NCBI RefSeq assembly: GCF_900100845.1
Contig: NZ_FNFP01000006.1
Span: forward strand, 36,575 to 100,574
Length of the DNA: 64,000 nt
Direction of reading: 5' to 3'
DNA from: Natronincola ferrireducens
Lineage (GTDB): Bacteria > Bacillota > Clostridia > Peptostreptococcales > Natronincolaceae
Shown here: in pieces, positions 8,010-16,712 of the stretch
How the letters are laid out: every line of letters starts with the position of its first letter
Numbering within the stretch: position 1 is the stretch's first letter
Program-made: the position numbers and the translations under genes
The notes under the pieces: generated by a model
Database searches by the model: none
The model's input: the letters and a program-made list of their open reading frames with translations, nothing else
Told to the model about the DNA's origin: nothing

Positions 8010-8966
8010 ATGGCAAATATGAGAGATGTTGCAAAAAAAGCAGGTGTAGGTATTGCAACGGTTTCTAGATACATTAATAATGATGGTTATGTAAGCAAAG
8101 AAGTAGGAGATAGGATTCAAGAAGTTATTGATGAATTGGGTTATAAACCAAATACATTAGCTAGAGCGATTTTTACCAAAAAATCCAAAATGATTGGATT
8201 AATCATTCCTAATATTCTCAACCCCTTCTTTCCTGAACTTGCAGAAGGAATTGAAAAGCGTGCTCGGGAGGAGGGGTATAAAATTGTATTATGTAGTACT
8301 AAATATGATGAAAAAAATGAGAAGGATATTCTTGAAATGCTTCTTTGCAATAGAGTAGATGGCATTGTTGTCATAGATACTAGATGTCCTCAAGAATATA
8401 CTAAAGTTAATATTCCTATTGTTTCACTGGAAAATCAAATATCTGATGAAATTCTATACCTTACATCAGATAATTTTAAAGGTGGCACCCTTGTAGCTGA
8501 ATTTATAATAAAGCAAAACCTTAGAAGAATTTTGCATGTAAAAGGTTCAGATAGTTCAAGATCAGCAATGGAACGTTATAGAGGCTTTAAATCCAAATTA
8601 TCTGAAAAAGGATTTGAATTTGATGTTGTTGAATTGGTGAATTGTGAAGATGAGTTGGCCATTAAACAGGATTTAAACCAATATGATGTGATTTTTGCGT
8701 GGAATGATGATATTGCTATTAGATTAATAAGTGAGTGTTATAAGAAAAAATTGATTATACCAGATGATATTCAAATTATTGGATTTGATAATATATACTA
8801 TAGCAGAAAAATTAGTCCATCTTTAACAACTGTCAACCAGCCAATTTGTAAATTAGGTGAAGCTGCTGTGGATTTAATTATTAAGCAAATTAAAAAGAAA
8901 CATATTCCTGAAAAAAAACATATTCTTGATGTTAAGTTAATTGAGAGAGAAACAACCAAGGGTTAA
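8010..8966 (+). CDS. LacI-family transcriptional regulator (RbsR-like)
   Basis: A 318-residue repressor. The N-terminal LacI helix-turn-helix and hinge (MRDVAKKAGVGIATVSRYIN, then YKPNTLARAI) is at about 4-55. The periplasmic-binding-protein-like effector domain (SKMIGLIIPNILNPFFPELAEGIE onward) fills the rest and ends in the usual dimerisation/specificity region (IIGFDNIYYSRKISPSLTTVNQP). The ribosome site is AAGAGGTGG. It is followed 296 bases later by ribokinase, nucleoside hydrolase and transporter genes, and the same palindrome precedes both its own gene and that cluster. It probably responds to ribose or a nucleoside breakdown product. Confidence 0.9.
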   Translation: MANMRDVAKKAGVGIATVSRYINNDGYVSKEVGDRIQEVIDELGYKPNTLARAIFTKKSKMIGLIIPNILNPFFPELAEGIEKRAREEGYKIVLCSTKYDEKNEKDILEMLLCNRVDGIVVIDTRCPQEYTKVNIPIVSLENQISDEILYLTSDNFKGGTLVAEFIIKQNLRRILHVKGSDSSRSAMERYRGFKSKLSEKGFEFDVVELVNCEDELAIKQDLNQYDVIFAWNDDIAIRLISECYKKKLIIPDDIQIIGFDNIYYSRKISPSLTTVNQPICKLGEAAVDLIIKQIKKKHIPEKKHILDVKLIERETTKG

Positions 8967-9141
8967 TATAGAGATATCAGTAAGAAACCTTTTGAACCAA
9001 TCAATGAATACGTTATCCTACATTCATTGATTAAGACATAAATACAAAATGTGGAAATATAAAATATATGGGTGATACCAAAAGGATTATAAAAATATAC
9101 ATGTAATAAAATATTTTATTATATGAGTATTTTTTACACAA

Positions 9142-9180
9142 TATGGAACATGTTCCATAAGTTTAATATACTGTTATAAT
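9142..9180 (+). promoter_or_regulatory. LacI-type operator overlapping the promoter of the ribokinase cluster
   Basis: A perfect 18-bp palindrome TATGGAACATGTTCCATA (9142-9159) is followed by TATAAT at 9175-9180. The right half of the palindrome (TTCCAT 9153-9158) sits where the -35 should be, with a 16-base spacer. A repressor bound here would block RNA polymerase. About 83 bases of leader precede the ribokinase ATG. Confidence 0.75.
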
Positions 9181-9262
9181 AATTTGATATATGTAAGTGG
9201 GAAAATAAATTGGTAAATTTGGGTGAAAAGGGGAGCGTATTATATATTAAGGAGAGAATAAC

Positions 9263-10162
9263 ATGAACAAAGTATTTGTATTCGGAAGTATTAATATGGA
9301 TTTGGTAATAAGTGCTTCACGAGTACCTAACGCAGGGGAGACCTTGTATGGAAGTCAATTTTTTACTAATGGTGGTGGCAAGGGAGCTAACCAAGCAGTA
9401 GCGTGTGCTAAGCAAGGAACTAAAACATATATGATAGGAAGTGTTGGTAAGGATTACTATGGTTCTATTCTGAAAAAGTCATTAAAGGAATATGGTGTGA
9501 ATGTAGATCATGTTTGTGAGATTGATGATGTTAACAGTGGTGTAGCAATGATTATTAATGTTGATAATGATAATAGAATAATTTTGAATGGAGGTGCCAA
9601 TTTAGCCGATAAAGGAGAAGTGGCCATCAAAACAATTGATGAAATATCAGTTAAAGGGGACTATTTAATTTGTCAATACGAATGTGATTTAGATGTGGTA
9701 TTTAAGGTGCTAAAACATGCTAAGAAAAACAATATGGTTACTGTTGTGAATGCAGCACCTGCCATAAAATATGACGATATGATTTACTCATATATTGATT
9801 ATTTAATAATAAATCAAACTGAAAGTGAAATTTTATCAAAGGTTTATCCACAAAGTCGAGAAGAATGCTTAGAAGCATTTAGATTTTTTGAAGAAATTGG
9901 AGTAGGAACTACCATTATTACTATGGGGAGCAAAGGTAGTTGTTCTAAATCAAAAAATGAAGAAGTAGTATTTGTAGATGCTAAAAAGGTAGAAGCTGTT
10001 GATACCACAGCAGCAGGAGATGCTTATATTGGGGCTTTAGTATCAAAACTAAGTGCTGGATGTGACTTGAAAATGTCAATGGATTATGCAACTAAAGTTG
10101 CAGCATTGACCGTCATGAGAAAAGGAGCACAATCCTCTATTCCTACTAAGTTTGAGTTGTAA
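9263..10162 (+). CDS. rbsK: Ribokinase
   Basis: A 299-residue PfkB-family sugar kinase. The N-terminal signature is FGSINMDLVISASRVPNAGET and GGGKGANQAVA (about 37-47). The C-terminal ATP/anion-hole motif DTTAAGDAYIGAL (about 246-258) contains the catalytic Asp. Length and the NMDLV start are typical of RbsK, which makes ribose 5-phosphate from ribose and ATP. The ribosome site is TAAGGAGAG. It is the first gene downstream of the operator-controlled promoter, and the nucleoside hydrolase after it would supply free ribose. Deoxyribokinase or another pentose specificity cannot be excluded. Confidence 0.88.
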   Translation: MNKVFVFGSINMDLVISASRVPNAGETLYGSQFFTNGGGKGANQAVACAKQGTKTYMIGSVGKDYYGSILKKSLKEYGVNVDHVCEIDDVNSGVAMIINVDNDNRIILNGGANLADKGEVAIKTIDEISVKGDYLICQYECDLDVVFKVLKHAKKNNMVTVVNAAPAIKYDDMIYSYIDYLIINQTESEILSKVYPQSREECLEAFRFFEEIGVGTTIITMGSKGSCSKSKNEEVVFVDAKKVEAVDTTAAGDAYIGALVSKLSAGCDLKMSMDYATKVAALTVMRKGAQSSIPTKFEL

Positions 10163-10263
10163 ACCTATTTTATTAAATCTTTAGTTTAGCAAAAACACAA
10201 TAAGTTAGAAATGAAGTTATTGTATTTTTAAAAATAGAAATCATCACAAAGGAGGAAATAACA

Positions 10264-11178
10264 ATGTCTAGACCAATAATTATCGATACTGATCCAGGCA
10301 TCGATGATGCAGTTGCCTTAGCAATTGCTTTATTTAATAAGGAGTTAGATGTAAGATTAATCACAACAATTGCAGGAAATGTTGGTATTGATTCTGTTAC
10401 CAAGAATGCTCTTCAATTATTGAATTTTTTTGGAAAGAAAGTACCTGTTGCAATGGGGGCAGCTGAGCCTTTGGTAGAAAAACTTGTGGATGCTTCTGAC
10501 GTTCATGGATCGTCTGGATTAGGTGGTTATGAATTTGAAGAACCTACAAAGGAACTATTGCTAGAGGATGGGGCAGTTAATGCAATGTATAAAGAAATAA
10601 TGTCTTCAAAAGAAAAAATAACACTGGTTCCAATTGGTCCACTAACAAATATTGCATTACTTTTAAAGATGTATCCTGAAGTAAAGTCTAACATACAGGA
10701 AATCGTTTTAATGGGAGGTTCAGCTTCAAGAGGAAATAAGGGAGTTATGAGTGAGTTTAATATAGCCACAGACCCAGAAGCTGCTTTCATTGTTTTTAAT
10801 AGTGATGTAGATGTAGTTATGGTTGGATTAGATGTGGGATGGAAGACACTTATCTATCCAGAAGATTCTAAGAATATAAAGAATATGAATAAAATTGGTG
10901 ATATGATTTATCATTTGTTTAAGACATATAGAGGTGGAAGTTTTAATACTGGTCTTAAAATGTATGACAGTTGTGCGATAGCATATTTATTAAAACCTGA
11001 AATGTTTGAAGTAGTAGAAACCTATACCCAAATAGAATTAGCAAGTGGTTTAACTAGAGGGTGCACAGTAGTAGATTTAAAAGGTTATTTAAAAAGAAAG
11101 CCTAATTCTAAAGTATGTTTAGATATTAATCAAGACATGTTTAAAGAATGGTTCATGAATGAAATAAGTAGATTTTAA
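10264..11178 (+). CDS. Nucleoside hydrolase (inosine/uridine-preferring type)
   Basis: A 304-residue enzyme that splits ribonucleosides into base and ribose. The N-terminal calcium-binding motif DTDPGIDDAVAL (about 8-19) is complete. VPIGPLTNIALLL (about 123-135) and the IVLMGGSASRGN segment are family hallmarks, and the C-terminal region has MYDSCAIAYLL, with the last conserved Asp. The ribosome site AAAGGAGG is strong. Its position between ribokinase and a carrier gene fits a pathway: nucleoside in, ribose out, ribose 5-phosphate formed. Base preference cannot be read from the sequence. Confidence 0.92.
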   Translation: MSRPIIIDTDPGIDDAVALAIALFNKELDVRLITTIAGNVGIDSVTKNALQLLNFFGKKVPVAMGAAEPLVEKLVDASDVHGSSGLGGYEFEEPTKELLLEDGAVNAMYKEIMSSKEKITLVPIGPLTNIALLLKMYPEVKSNIQEIVLMGGSASRGNKGVMSEFNIATDPEAAFIVFNSDVDVVMVGLDVGWKTLIYPEDSKNIKNMNKIGDMIYHLFKTYRGGSFNTGLKMYDSCAIAYLLKPEMFEVVETYTQIELASGLTRGCTVVDLKGYLKRKPNSKVCLDINQDMFKEWFMNEISRF

Positions 11179-11240
11179 TATGAAATTCCACTAGCGAATA
11201 GCAAGGGTAAATCTAGACATTTAAAAAGGGAGGACATAAG

Positions 11241-12656
11241 ATGAATATTTTTGCAGTAGGTATTATTACAATATTGGCTATTGGTGTGGTGGTTTATATG
11301 TTGCTTAAAAATATGGACATAAAAATCACATTATTAGGAGTTGGGTTGGCATTAATGTATGTAGCTTTATTCATGGGACAAGACATAGCTGTTAGAGATT
11401 TTACTACTACAGGTTCAATTTTGCTAGATCCTATAAGTGTTATTCCTATAGAATTTGTAGCCACTTTATCTAGAGCAGGATTAATTATTTTAATTTTAGG
11501 TGGATACACTGCTTATATGAATAAAATTGGTGCCAATGATGTAACAGTCAACGTTTTGACTAAACCACTTGGTAAAATTAAATCACCCTATTTATTGGTA
11601 CCTATCGTCTTCTTATTGGGCAACTTACTATCTATTGTTGTTCCTAGTGCATCTAATTTAGCAATTATTTTATTAGCAACATTATATCCAGTTTTGAAAA
11701 AAGCAGGTATGTCAACCCTTACTACTGCAGGAGTAATAGCAACAACGGCAACCATTGTTCCAACACCGTTAGGTGGGGATAATATAGCGGTTGTAGGAGA
11801 GTTGATCAAGTCACCTCAATTTGCTAATTTAACTGTAGTTGACTATGTGGTTAAATATCATGCCATTGTTTCTATTCCAACACTTTTATTAATGGCTGTA
11901 GCACATTATTTTTGGCAAAAAAGAATGGATAAAAAAGATATTGCTAAGGGAGTTAATGATACAGTAATAGAAGTAGATGAAGTAAAGGAAGTTAAGGGAA
12001 GTGTATTATACAAAACTGTATATTCGATATTACCAACATTACCAATATTTATACTTTTGATAACCTATACACTAGATTTAATGGATATTATGTCTATTTC
12101 TGTAGATGTAGGATTAGCATCTTTTCTAAGTTTTATTATTGCTATAATATGTGAACTTATTAGAAGAAAAGAAAGTAAGTTAGTATTAAAAGATACAGAG
12201 GAATTTTTTATTGGTATGGGACGTGCAATGACAGTAGTTGCACTTTTAGTATCAGCTTCTATCTTTGTTATAGGGTTGAATTCAATTGGGTTGATCGCAC
12301 AATTACAATCAATTATGCAGTCAACTAATACAGTAGGATTTGCTTTGCCTTTAATACTAGTATTATTTACAATACTAATTGTTACGCTAAGTGGTAGTGG
12401 AACAGCATTATTCTATGCAATGGTGCCATTAATGGTACCATTATCTGAAGCTGCAGGGATTAATCCTATTGCTATAGCCATCCCTATGGGATTAACTGGT
12501 AACTTAATGAGGGCTTGTTCTCCCGTTGCTGCAGTTATAATGATAGTTGCTGGAACTACAAAGGAAAGTCCGGTTAGCATTGTTAAAAGAACTATAGTGC
12601 CTTCAGTGATTGCAGTAATCTTTATGTTCATTCTTAGTATGATTATACATTTATAA
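11241..12656 (+). CDS. DcuC-family anaerobic carrier, possible nucleoside transporter
   Basis: A 471-residue polytopic protein with about 12 hydrophobic segments and the pattern of the C4-dicarboxylate anaerobic carrier (DcuC) family: an N-terminal GYTAYMNKIGA segment, VPSASNLAIILLATLYPVL and VPTPLGGDNIAVVGE in the middle, and SGSGTALFYAMVPLMVP near the C-terminus. DcuC itself exchanges or exports succinate. Here the gene directly follows nucleoside hydrolase (62-base gap, ribosome site AGGGAGGA) under the same LacI operator, so uptake of a nucleoside or pentose is a reasonable alternative. That substrate is inference from context. Confidence 0.8.
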   Translation: MNIFAVGIITILAIGVVVYMLLKNMDIKITLLGVGLALMYVALFMGQDIAVRDFTTTGSILLDPISVIPIEFVATLSRAGLIILILGGYTAYMNKIGANDVTVNVLTKPLGKIKSPYLLVPIVFLLGNLLSIVVPSASNLAIILLATLYPVLKKAGMSTLTTAGVIATTATIVPTPLGGDNIAVVGELIKSPQFANLTVVDYVVKYHAIVSIPTLLLMAVAHYFWQKRMDKKDIAKGVNDTVIEVDEVKEVKGSVLYKTVYSILPTLPIFILLITYTLDLMDIMSISVDVGLASFLSFIIAIICELIRRKESKLVLKDTEEFFIGMGRAMTVVALLVSASIFVIGLNSIGLIAQLQSIMQSTNTVGFALPLILVLFTILIVTLSGSGTALFYAMVPLMVPLSEAAGINPIAIAIPMGLTGNLMRACSPVAAVIMIVAGTTKESPVSIVKRTIVPSVIAVIFMFILSMIIHL

Positions 12657-12742
12657 CAAGACCATAATATTGTAATGATGCTAAAAAATAGGGTTTTAAT
12701 GGTAAGTTTTTTACAATCAAAAATAAGCTGTTGAAGTTAAGT

Positions 12743-12797
12743 AAAAAAACTCCTTTCTGGCAGGAATGAAAATTTCAAACCAGAAAGGAGTTTTTTT
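12743..12797. terminator. Bidirectional terminator
   Basis: Long perfect stem: AAAAAAACTCCTTTCTGG (12743-12760) pairs with CCAGAAAGGAGTTTTTTT (12780-12797). It separates the convergent carrier gene and TetR gene and provides a T-run on both strands. Confidence 0.9.
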
Positions 12798-12807
12798 AGA
12801 ATTAACT

Positions 12808-13398
12808 CTATAACAATCCATTCAAAAATATCTTAATTAATTTTTCTCCAGTCAATTCCAAATTAAAATTCCCATTACAAATTAACCAATTAAATGTAAT
12901 TCCTCTTATTATAGTTAAAAATGAATCAGCTAGATAACAAGAATTTTCATTTTTAAGATTTTCGTTAGAGGATTTAAAACGATCAAACAAGTCAATGAGT
13001 ATTTTATATACTGGTCTTTCATAAGAAGTTATTTTAGAATTTGAATATTTAATTTGGCATATATATATTTGCTTACAATAATCAACATTAAATTTTAAAA
13101 TAAATTTCATATAATAATTAGCATATAATACCAGATTTTCTGAGAGGTTAGAAGATGTTAAGTTAGGTTTTACGATAGTTGCAAAGTATTCATCAATATA
13201 GTTAAAACGTTCTAAAACAGCCTCATCTTTGTTTTTGTAATAATAGTAGAAGTTTGTTCTTGAAACTTCTGCATGTTCACATATTTGTTTTATTGTTAAG
13301 TTGTCTATACCGTGTTGATTAATCAAATATTTAACACTATTATCAATAGCTTCTTTAGTTTTATTATTTTTTTTAGCAATGCTATTATTTACCATCAT
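12808..13398 (-). CDS. TetR/AcrR-family regulator
   Basis: A 196-residue protein with an N-terminal TetR helix-turn-helix (TKEAIDNSVKYLINQHGIDN, LTIKQICEHAEVSRTNFYYYYKNKDEAVL, about 14-62) and an all-helical, poorly conserved ligand domain. It is divergent from the FMN/FAD reductase gene. The intergenic region holds a TTAGTACTAA palindrome (13414-13423) next to its own start and a long palindrome (13543-13560) next to the reductase start. It most likely represses the reductase and perhaps itself; the ligand is unknown. The ribosome site is AAGAGGTAAT. Confidence 0.88.
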   Translation of the reverse strand: MMVNNSIAKKNNKTKEAIDNSVKYLINQHGIDNLTIKQICEHAEVSRTNFYYYYKNKDEAVLERFNYIDEYFATIVKPNLTSSNLSENLVLYANYYMKFILKFNVDYCKQIYICQIKYSNSKITSYERPVYKILIDLFDRFKSSNENLKNENSCYLADSFLTIIRGITFNWLICNGNFNLELTGEKLIKIFLNGLL

Positions 13399-13503
13399 AT
13401 TACCTCTTTTATATTAGTACTAAAATTATAGTAACATATTTTCATTGAAAATACACCTACATAAAACAAATATTAATTATTAGGAAATTATATTGTTATT
13501 TTG

Positions 13504-13560
13504 TTGACAAATGTCTAAGAAGTATATTATAATCAAAATTAAATTTGACACGTGTCAAAT
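13504..13560 (+). promoter_or_regulatory. Promoter with palindromic operator for the FMN/FAD reductase gene
   Basis: TTGACA (13504-13509), 18-base spacer, TATAAT (13528-13533): a near-consensus sigma-A promoter. Ten bases downstream lies the perfect 18-bp palindrome ATTTGACACGTGTCAAAT (13543-13560), covering the transcription start region. It is the likely TetR operator. Because of this promoter, an upstream in-frame ATG at 13511 cannot be the real start of the gene. Confidence 0.75.
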
Positions 13561-13588
13561 AATACTACATAAAGGAGATAAGACAGAA

Positions 13589-15361
13589 ATGAAAAAAAGA
13601 ATTAGCTTATTTATGGTTGTTATGATGCTACTCACAATTATTACAGGATGTGGTAGTAATCAAACTTCAAAAACTGAAGCTTTAGAGTTTACCACAGGAA
13701 CCTTTGAAGGTGTTGGTAATGGACTTCATGGAGAAATAAAAGTGTCCGTAGAAGTGAAGGATGGTATTATAAATGGTATAAATATTATCGAAGAAAAGGA
13801 AAATGAAGTTCTTGGTAAAGCTGCATTTGAAGCAATAATAAAAAACGTTCTTGGAACCAATAGTACAGATGTTGATGTAGTAACAGGGTCTACTTACTCC
13901 TCTAAAGGACTATTAGAAGCTATAGACAATGCATTATCAGAGGGTGATGTTAAACTAGCAGCTTCCAAAGAGATGGAAGTTGAAAAAGTTGAAACTGAGC
14001 AAACATATGATGTTGTTGTGCTTGGTGCTGGTGGAGCAGGTATGTCTGCGGCTATAGAAGCAGCTAAGGCAGGTGCATCTGTTGCTATAGTAGAAAAGGC
14101 AGGAGTAGTTGGTGGAAATACAGTACTTTCGGGGTCATTTAATGGAGCTGGAACAAGATTCCAAAAAGATCTTCAAATCGAAGATACTCCAGAAGTATTA
14201 TTTCAAGATGTTATGAAGGGTGGAGACAATCTATCTAATTCTGATCTTGCAAAACTATTTGCAGATAATGCAGGAAAAACTGTTGAATGGACAGTTGATG
14301 AATTAGGGTTAGAAATTGATACTGATTTTATAGCACAATTTGATGTTGCAAGTTATCCAAGAGCGCACACATCAACTCTTGGTACAAACGTTGCGTTGGT
14401 TCAAGCGCTTGAGAAAAAATGCAATGAATTAGGTGTTAAAATTGTATTTAATACTAAAGCTACAGAACTTATAACAGATGAAAACAATAAGGTTATAGGA
14501 GCAAAGGGTATTACAAATGATAATCAAGAAATTACCTTTAATTCTAACAAAGGAGTTATAATAGCTACTGGTGGATTTGCTGCTAACTTTGATATGGTTG
14601 GTGAATATTGTCCTGAAAAATCTAATTATAAAATCACTACTAATGCTAGAACAATTCAAGGTGATGGAATAAATATGGCTAAATCAATAGGTGCTAATTT
14701 AGTGGGTATGGAACATATACAAACAAATCCATCAGGTAACCCCGCAACAGGGGAACTCATGTTATTTGCAGGATATGGCAAGTTAGATGGTGGCTTTGTT
14801 GTAAATAAAGATGGCAAAAGATTTGTAAATGATGCAGCAAGAAGGGATGTTCAATGTAAAGCTTTCCTTGAACAAGAAGATGGTATTATTTATTATGTAT
14901 GGGGAAGTGAAGTAGATAGTAAACGTAATAATTTTGAAGTAAATAAAGATTTATTTGATTATGAGGCATCTACAGGATCATTAATTAAGGCCGATACATT
15001 AAAGGAATGTGCAGATTTCTTTGGTGTTAACTATGAAAATCTAGAAGCTACTCGCAAGCGCTATAATGAAATGGTTAGAAAGGGAGTAGACGAAGATTTT
15101 GGAAGAACTAGTAATTTAACTGTTACAGAAAAAGGACCTTTCTATATGGCAAGCTTAACACCATCAGTACATCATACAATGGGTGGAATTGAAATCAATA
15201 CTAATGCACAAGTTATAAATATAGAAGGTAAGATAATAGAAGGATTATATGCTGCTGGCGAGGTAACAGGTGGTATTCATGGTTCAAATAGACTTGGAGG
15301 AAACGCTGTTACAGATGCACTTTTATTTGGTCGTATTGCTGGACAAAATATTGTAAAATAA
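13589..15361 (+). CDS. Secreted FMN-binding/FAD fumarate-reductase-type flavoprotein
   Basis: About 590 residues from the ATG at 13589 (AAAGGAG 8 bases upstream). The N-terminus is a lipoprotein signal ending LTIITGCGS, so it is anchored outside the membrane. An FMN_bind domain follows (about 35-120), with VTGSTYSS as the covalent flavin attachment site. Then comes a fumarate-reductase flavoprotein domain starting VVVLGAGGAGMSAA and ending SNRLGGNAVTDALLFGR. The active-site equivalents HHTMGG (His 528/529) and Arg 568 are present. The position where fumarate reductases have HPT reads NPS (Asn 380), so the acceptor may not be fumarate; urocanate or another unsaturated acid is possible. TetR-controlled. 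Confidence 0.85.
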   Translation: MKKRISLFMVVMMLLTIITGCGSNQTSKTEALEFTTGTFEGVGNGLHGEIKVSVEVKDGIINGINIIEEKENEVLGKAAFEAIIKNVLGTNSTDVDVVTGSTYSSKGLLEAIDNALSEGDVKLAASKEMEVEKVETEQTYDVVVLGAGGAGMSAAIEAAKAGASVAIVEKAGVVGGNTVLSGSFNGAGTRFQKDLQIEDTPEVLFQDVMKGGDNLSNSDLAKLFADNAGKTVEWTVDELGLEIDTDFIAQFDVASYPRAHTSTLGTNVALVQALEKKCNELGVKIVFNTKATELITDENNKVIGAKGITNDNQEITFNSNKGVIIATGGFAANFDMVGEYCPEKSNYKITTNARTIQGDGINMAKSIGANLVGMEHIQTNPSGNPATGELMLFAGYGKLDGGFVVNKDGKRFVNDAARRDVQCKAFLEQEDGIIYYVWGSEVDSKRNNFEVNKDLFDYEASTGSLIKADTLKECADFFGVNYENLEATRKRYNEMVRKGVDEDFGRTSNLTVTEKGPFYMASLTPSVHHTMGGIEINTNAQVINIEGKIIEGLYAAGEVTGGIHGSNRLGGNAVTDALLFGRIAGQNIVK

Positions 15362-15500
15362 ATAGACTTTAATTGTTTATATAAATATCTTTACGTAAAG
15401 TCCTTCAGGCTATAGGTATTAATAGCAGAGGGAAAACATATATTTTATCAGATTTGTAAAGTATATGTGGTAGAAAAGCCTACAATTTATGATTATTATC

Positions 15501-15545
15501 TAAATCCACCTTGAAATCTACAGTTAAGATTTTAAGGTGGATTTA
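15501..15545. terminator. Long hairpin, probable terminator
   Basis: TAAATCCACCTT (15501-15512) pairs perfectly with AAGGTGGATTTA (15534-15545), with further inner pairing GAAATCT/AGATTTT. Only a short T-rich tail follows. It lies 140 bases after the reductase stop. Confidence 0.55.
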
Positions 15546-16338
15546 TATTTATAAATGAACAGCTTTTTAAAAGAGGGTGTAAATAACTTCATGTTTTAAG
15601 GAAAAGAATAATTACATTTTGATAAGAAATAATGCTAGGAAAAATTGAAACATGTATAAATTTACTTCTATAATTGCCAAAGTGATAGGTTAATATTGAT
15701 AAAATGTATTATTTTAGAAATTGTCTTTATAATTAGGATGTTGTGTCCTAAACACGATTTAATTATCATTAGGTGCTTCTAATCTATTCAAACCCTAATT
15801 TAAAATCTGTTTTAAAAGCAAGGTTTTATCCTATCTTCAAAGAAAATCATTAGCTGATTAAGGATAATATACCAACTGCGGTAATGCTAAGTCCATTTTC
15901 TTGTAGTATTTTGACTTGCTAGATACAGCATTTTCTCCATGAAGGCTATATTGCTTTATCCGTCTTTCAATAGTTGTAGTGGTAACACTAATATCTTTTG
16001 ATATATCAGTAGATTTTTTTCCTGATGCGATAACAAGATTCACTATTTGTTCTTGTATTTTATGATGTTTTTTCATAGAAGTTTAGAGGTTTAGCTCTAA
16101 AAAGATATAGAATTTTATTGAATCATATATTTTTATCTTTTAATTTTAGTAAACTTACTATACAAACAATCATTGTGAGTCAATTTGAAATAATTCCTTT
16201 AAAATATGCTTTAACATTATATTTTATTAGGGTTTTATCATATATTTTTTTGCAAAACAAGTAATGTGTGTTTATCTATTAACATCAAATATTATACGAG
16301 GTAAAAATCAAAACAATATAAATTTATTTTATTTTGTA
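15546..16338. other. Gene-poor AT-rich region
   Basis: Apart from the minus-strand transposase remnant at 15858-16076, I see no coding sequence. A palindrome TAGTAA-AC-TTACTA (16147-16160) resembles the half-sites in the promoter at 16339-16367. It could be an auxiliary repressor site. Confidence 0.3.
15858..16076 (-). pseudogene. Transposase helix-turn-helix fragment
   Basis: A 72-residue frame whose middle part (SGKKSTDISKDISVTTTTI, then RRIKQYSLHGENAV) has the pattern of IS3-type OrfA N-termini: a helix-turn-helix followed by a W/K-QY-x-HGE segment. It ends abruptly without a catalytic domain, and no second frame follows. I take it as the remnant of an insertion sequence. Confidence 0.5.
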
Positions 16339-16367
16339 TTGACATTTAGTAAAAACAGTACTAAAAT
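16339..16367 (+). promoter_or_regulatory. Promoter with internal palindrome upstream of the sugar cluster
   Basis: TTGACA (16339-16344), 17-base spacer, TAAAAT (16362-16367). The spacer and -10 are filled by the inverted repeat TTTAGTA (16345-16351) and TACTAAA (16359-16365). A related half-site TTTACTAAA lies at about 16399-16407. This looks like a repressor-controlled promoter. About 345 bases of leader separate it from the first gene; that leader has no other recognisable feature except a GAGCAACTAAATTGCTC inverted repeat near 16507-16523. Confidence 0.55.
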
Positions 16368-16712
16368 ACAATTAAAACATTAAGAAAATTCAAAAATGTT
16401 TACTAAACACAAAGCAAGAGACTAACTATATAAAGTCAAGTAAGATTTAAGGTTTTATCTAAAAATATTCCAGAAAAAATTCAGCTAAAAAAGTGCATGA
16501 CAAATAGAGCAACTAAATTGCTCTCATAAAAAATGCAAGATTACATTATATCTGTGGTTAGATAGTCCAAAGGACACAGTTGGTTGGATAGGGACAGCTG
16601 CTGTAGGTGGTGCAACTAATCCATAACGCATAATACAGATTATATAAAAAATAATCAAGAAAGGAAAATGTATAATGAATTTCCCTATGTTTTCATTATA
16701 CAAGGTGAAGAG

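Noticed and set aside
13511..13588. Upstream in-frame extension of the FMN/FAD reductase
   Set aside because: The ATG at 13511 lies between the -35 and -10 of a clear promoter and the extension has no ribosome site; the ATG at 13589 gives a proper lipoprotein signal.
16501..16625. Open frame without start ending GWIGTAAVGGATNP
   Set aside because: Short, no ATG, no homologue recognised; it lies in the leader of the sugar cluster and may be chance.
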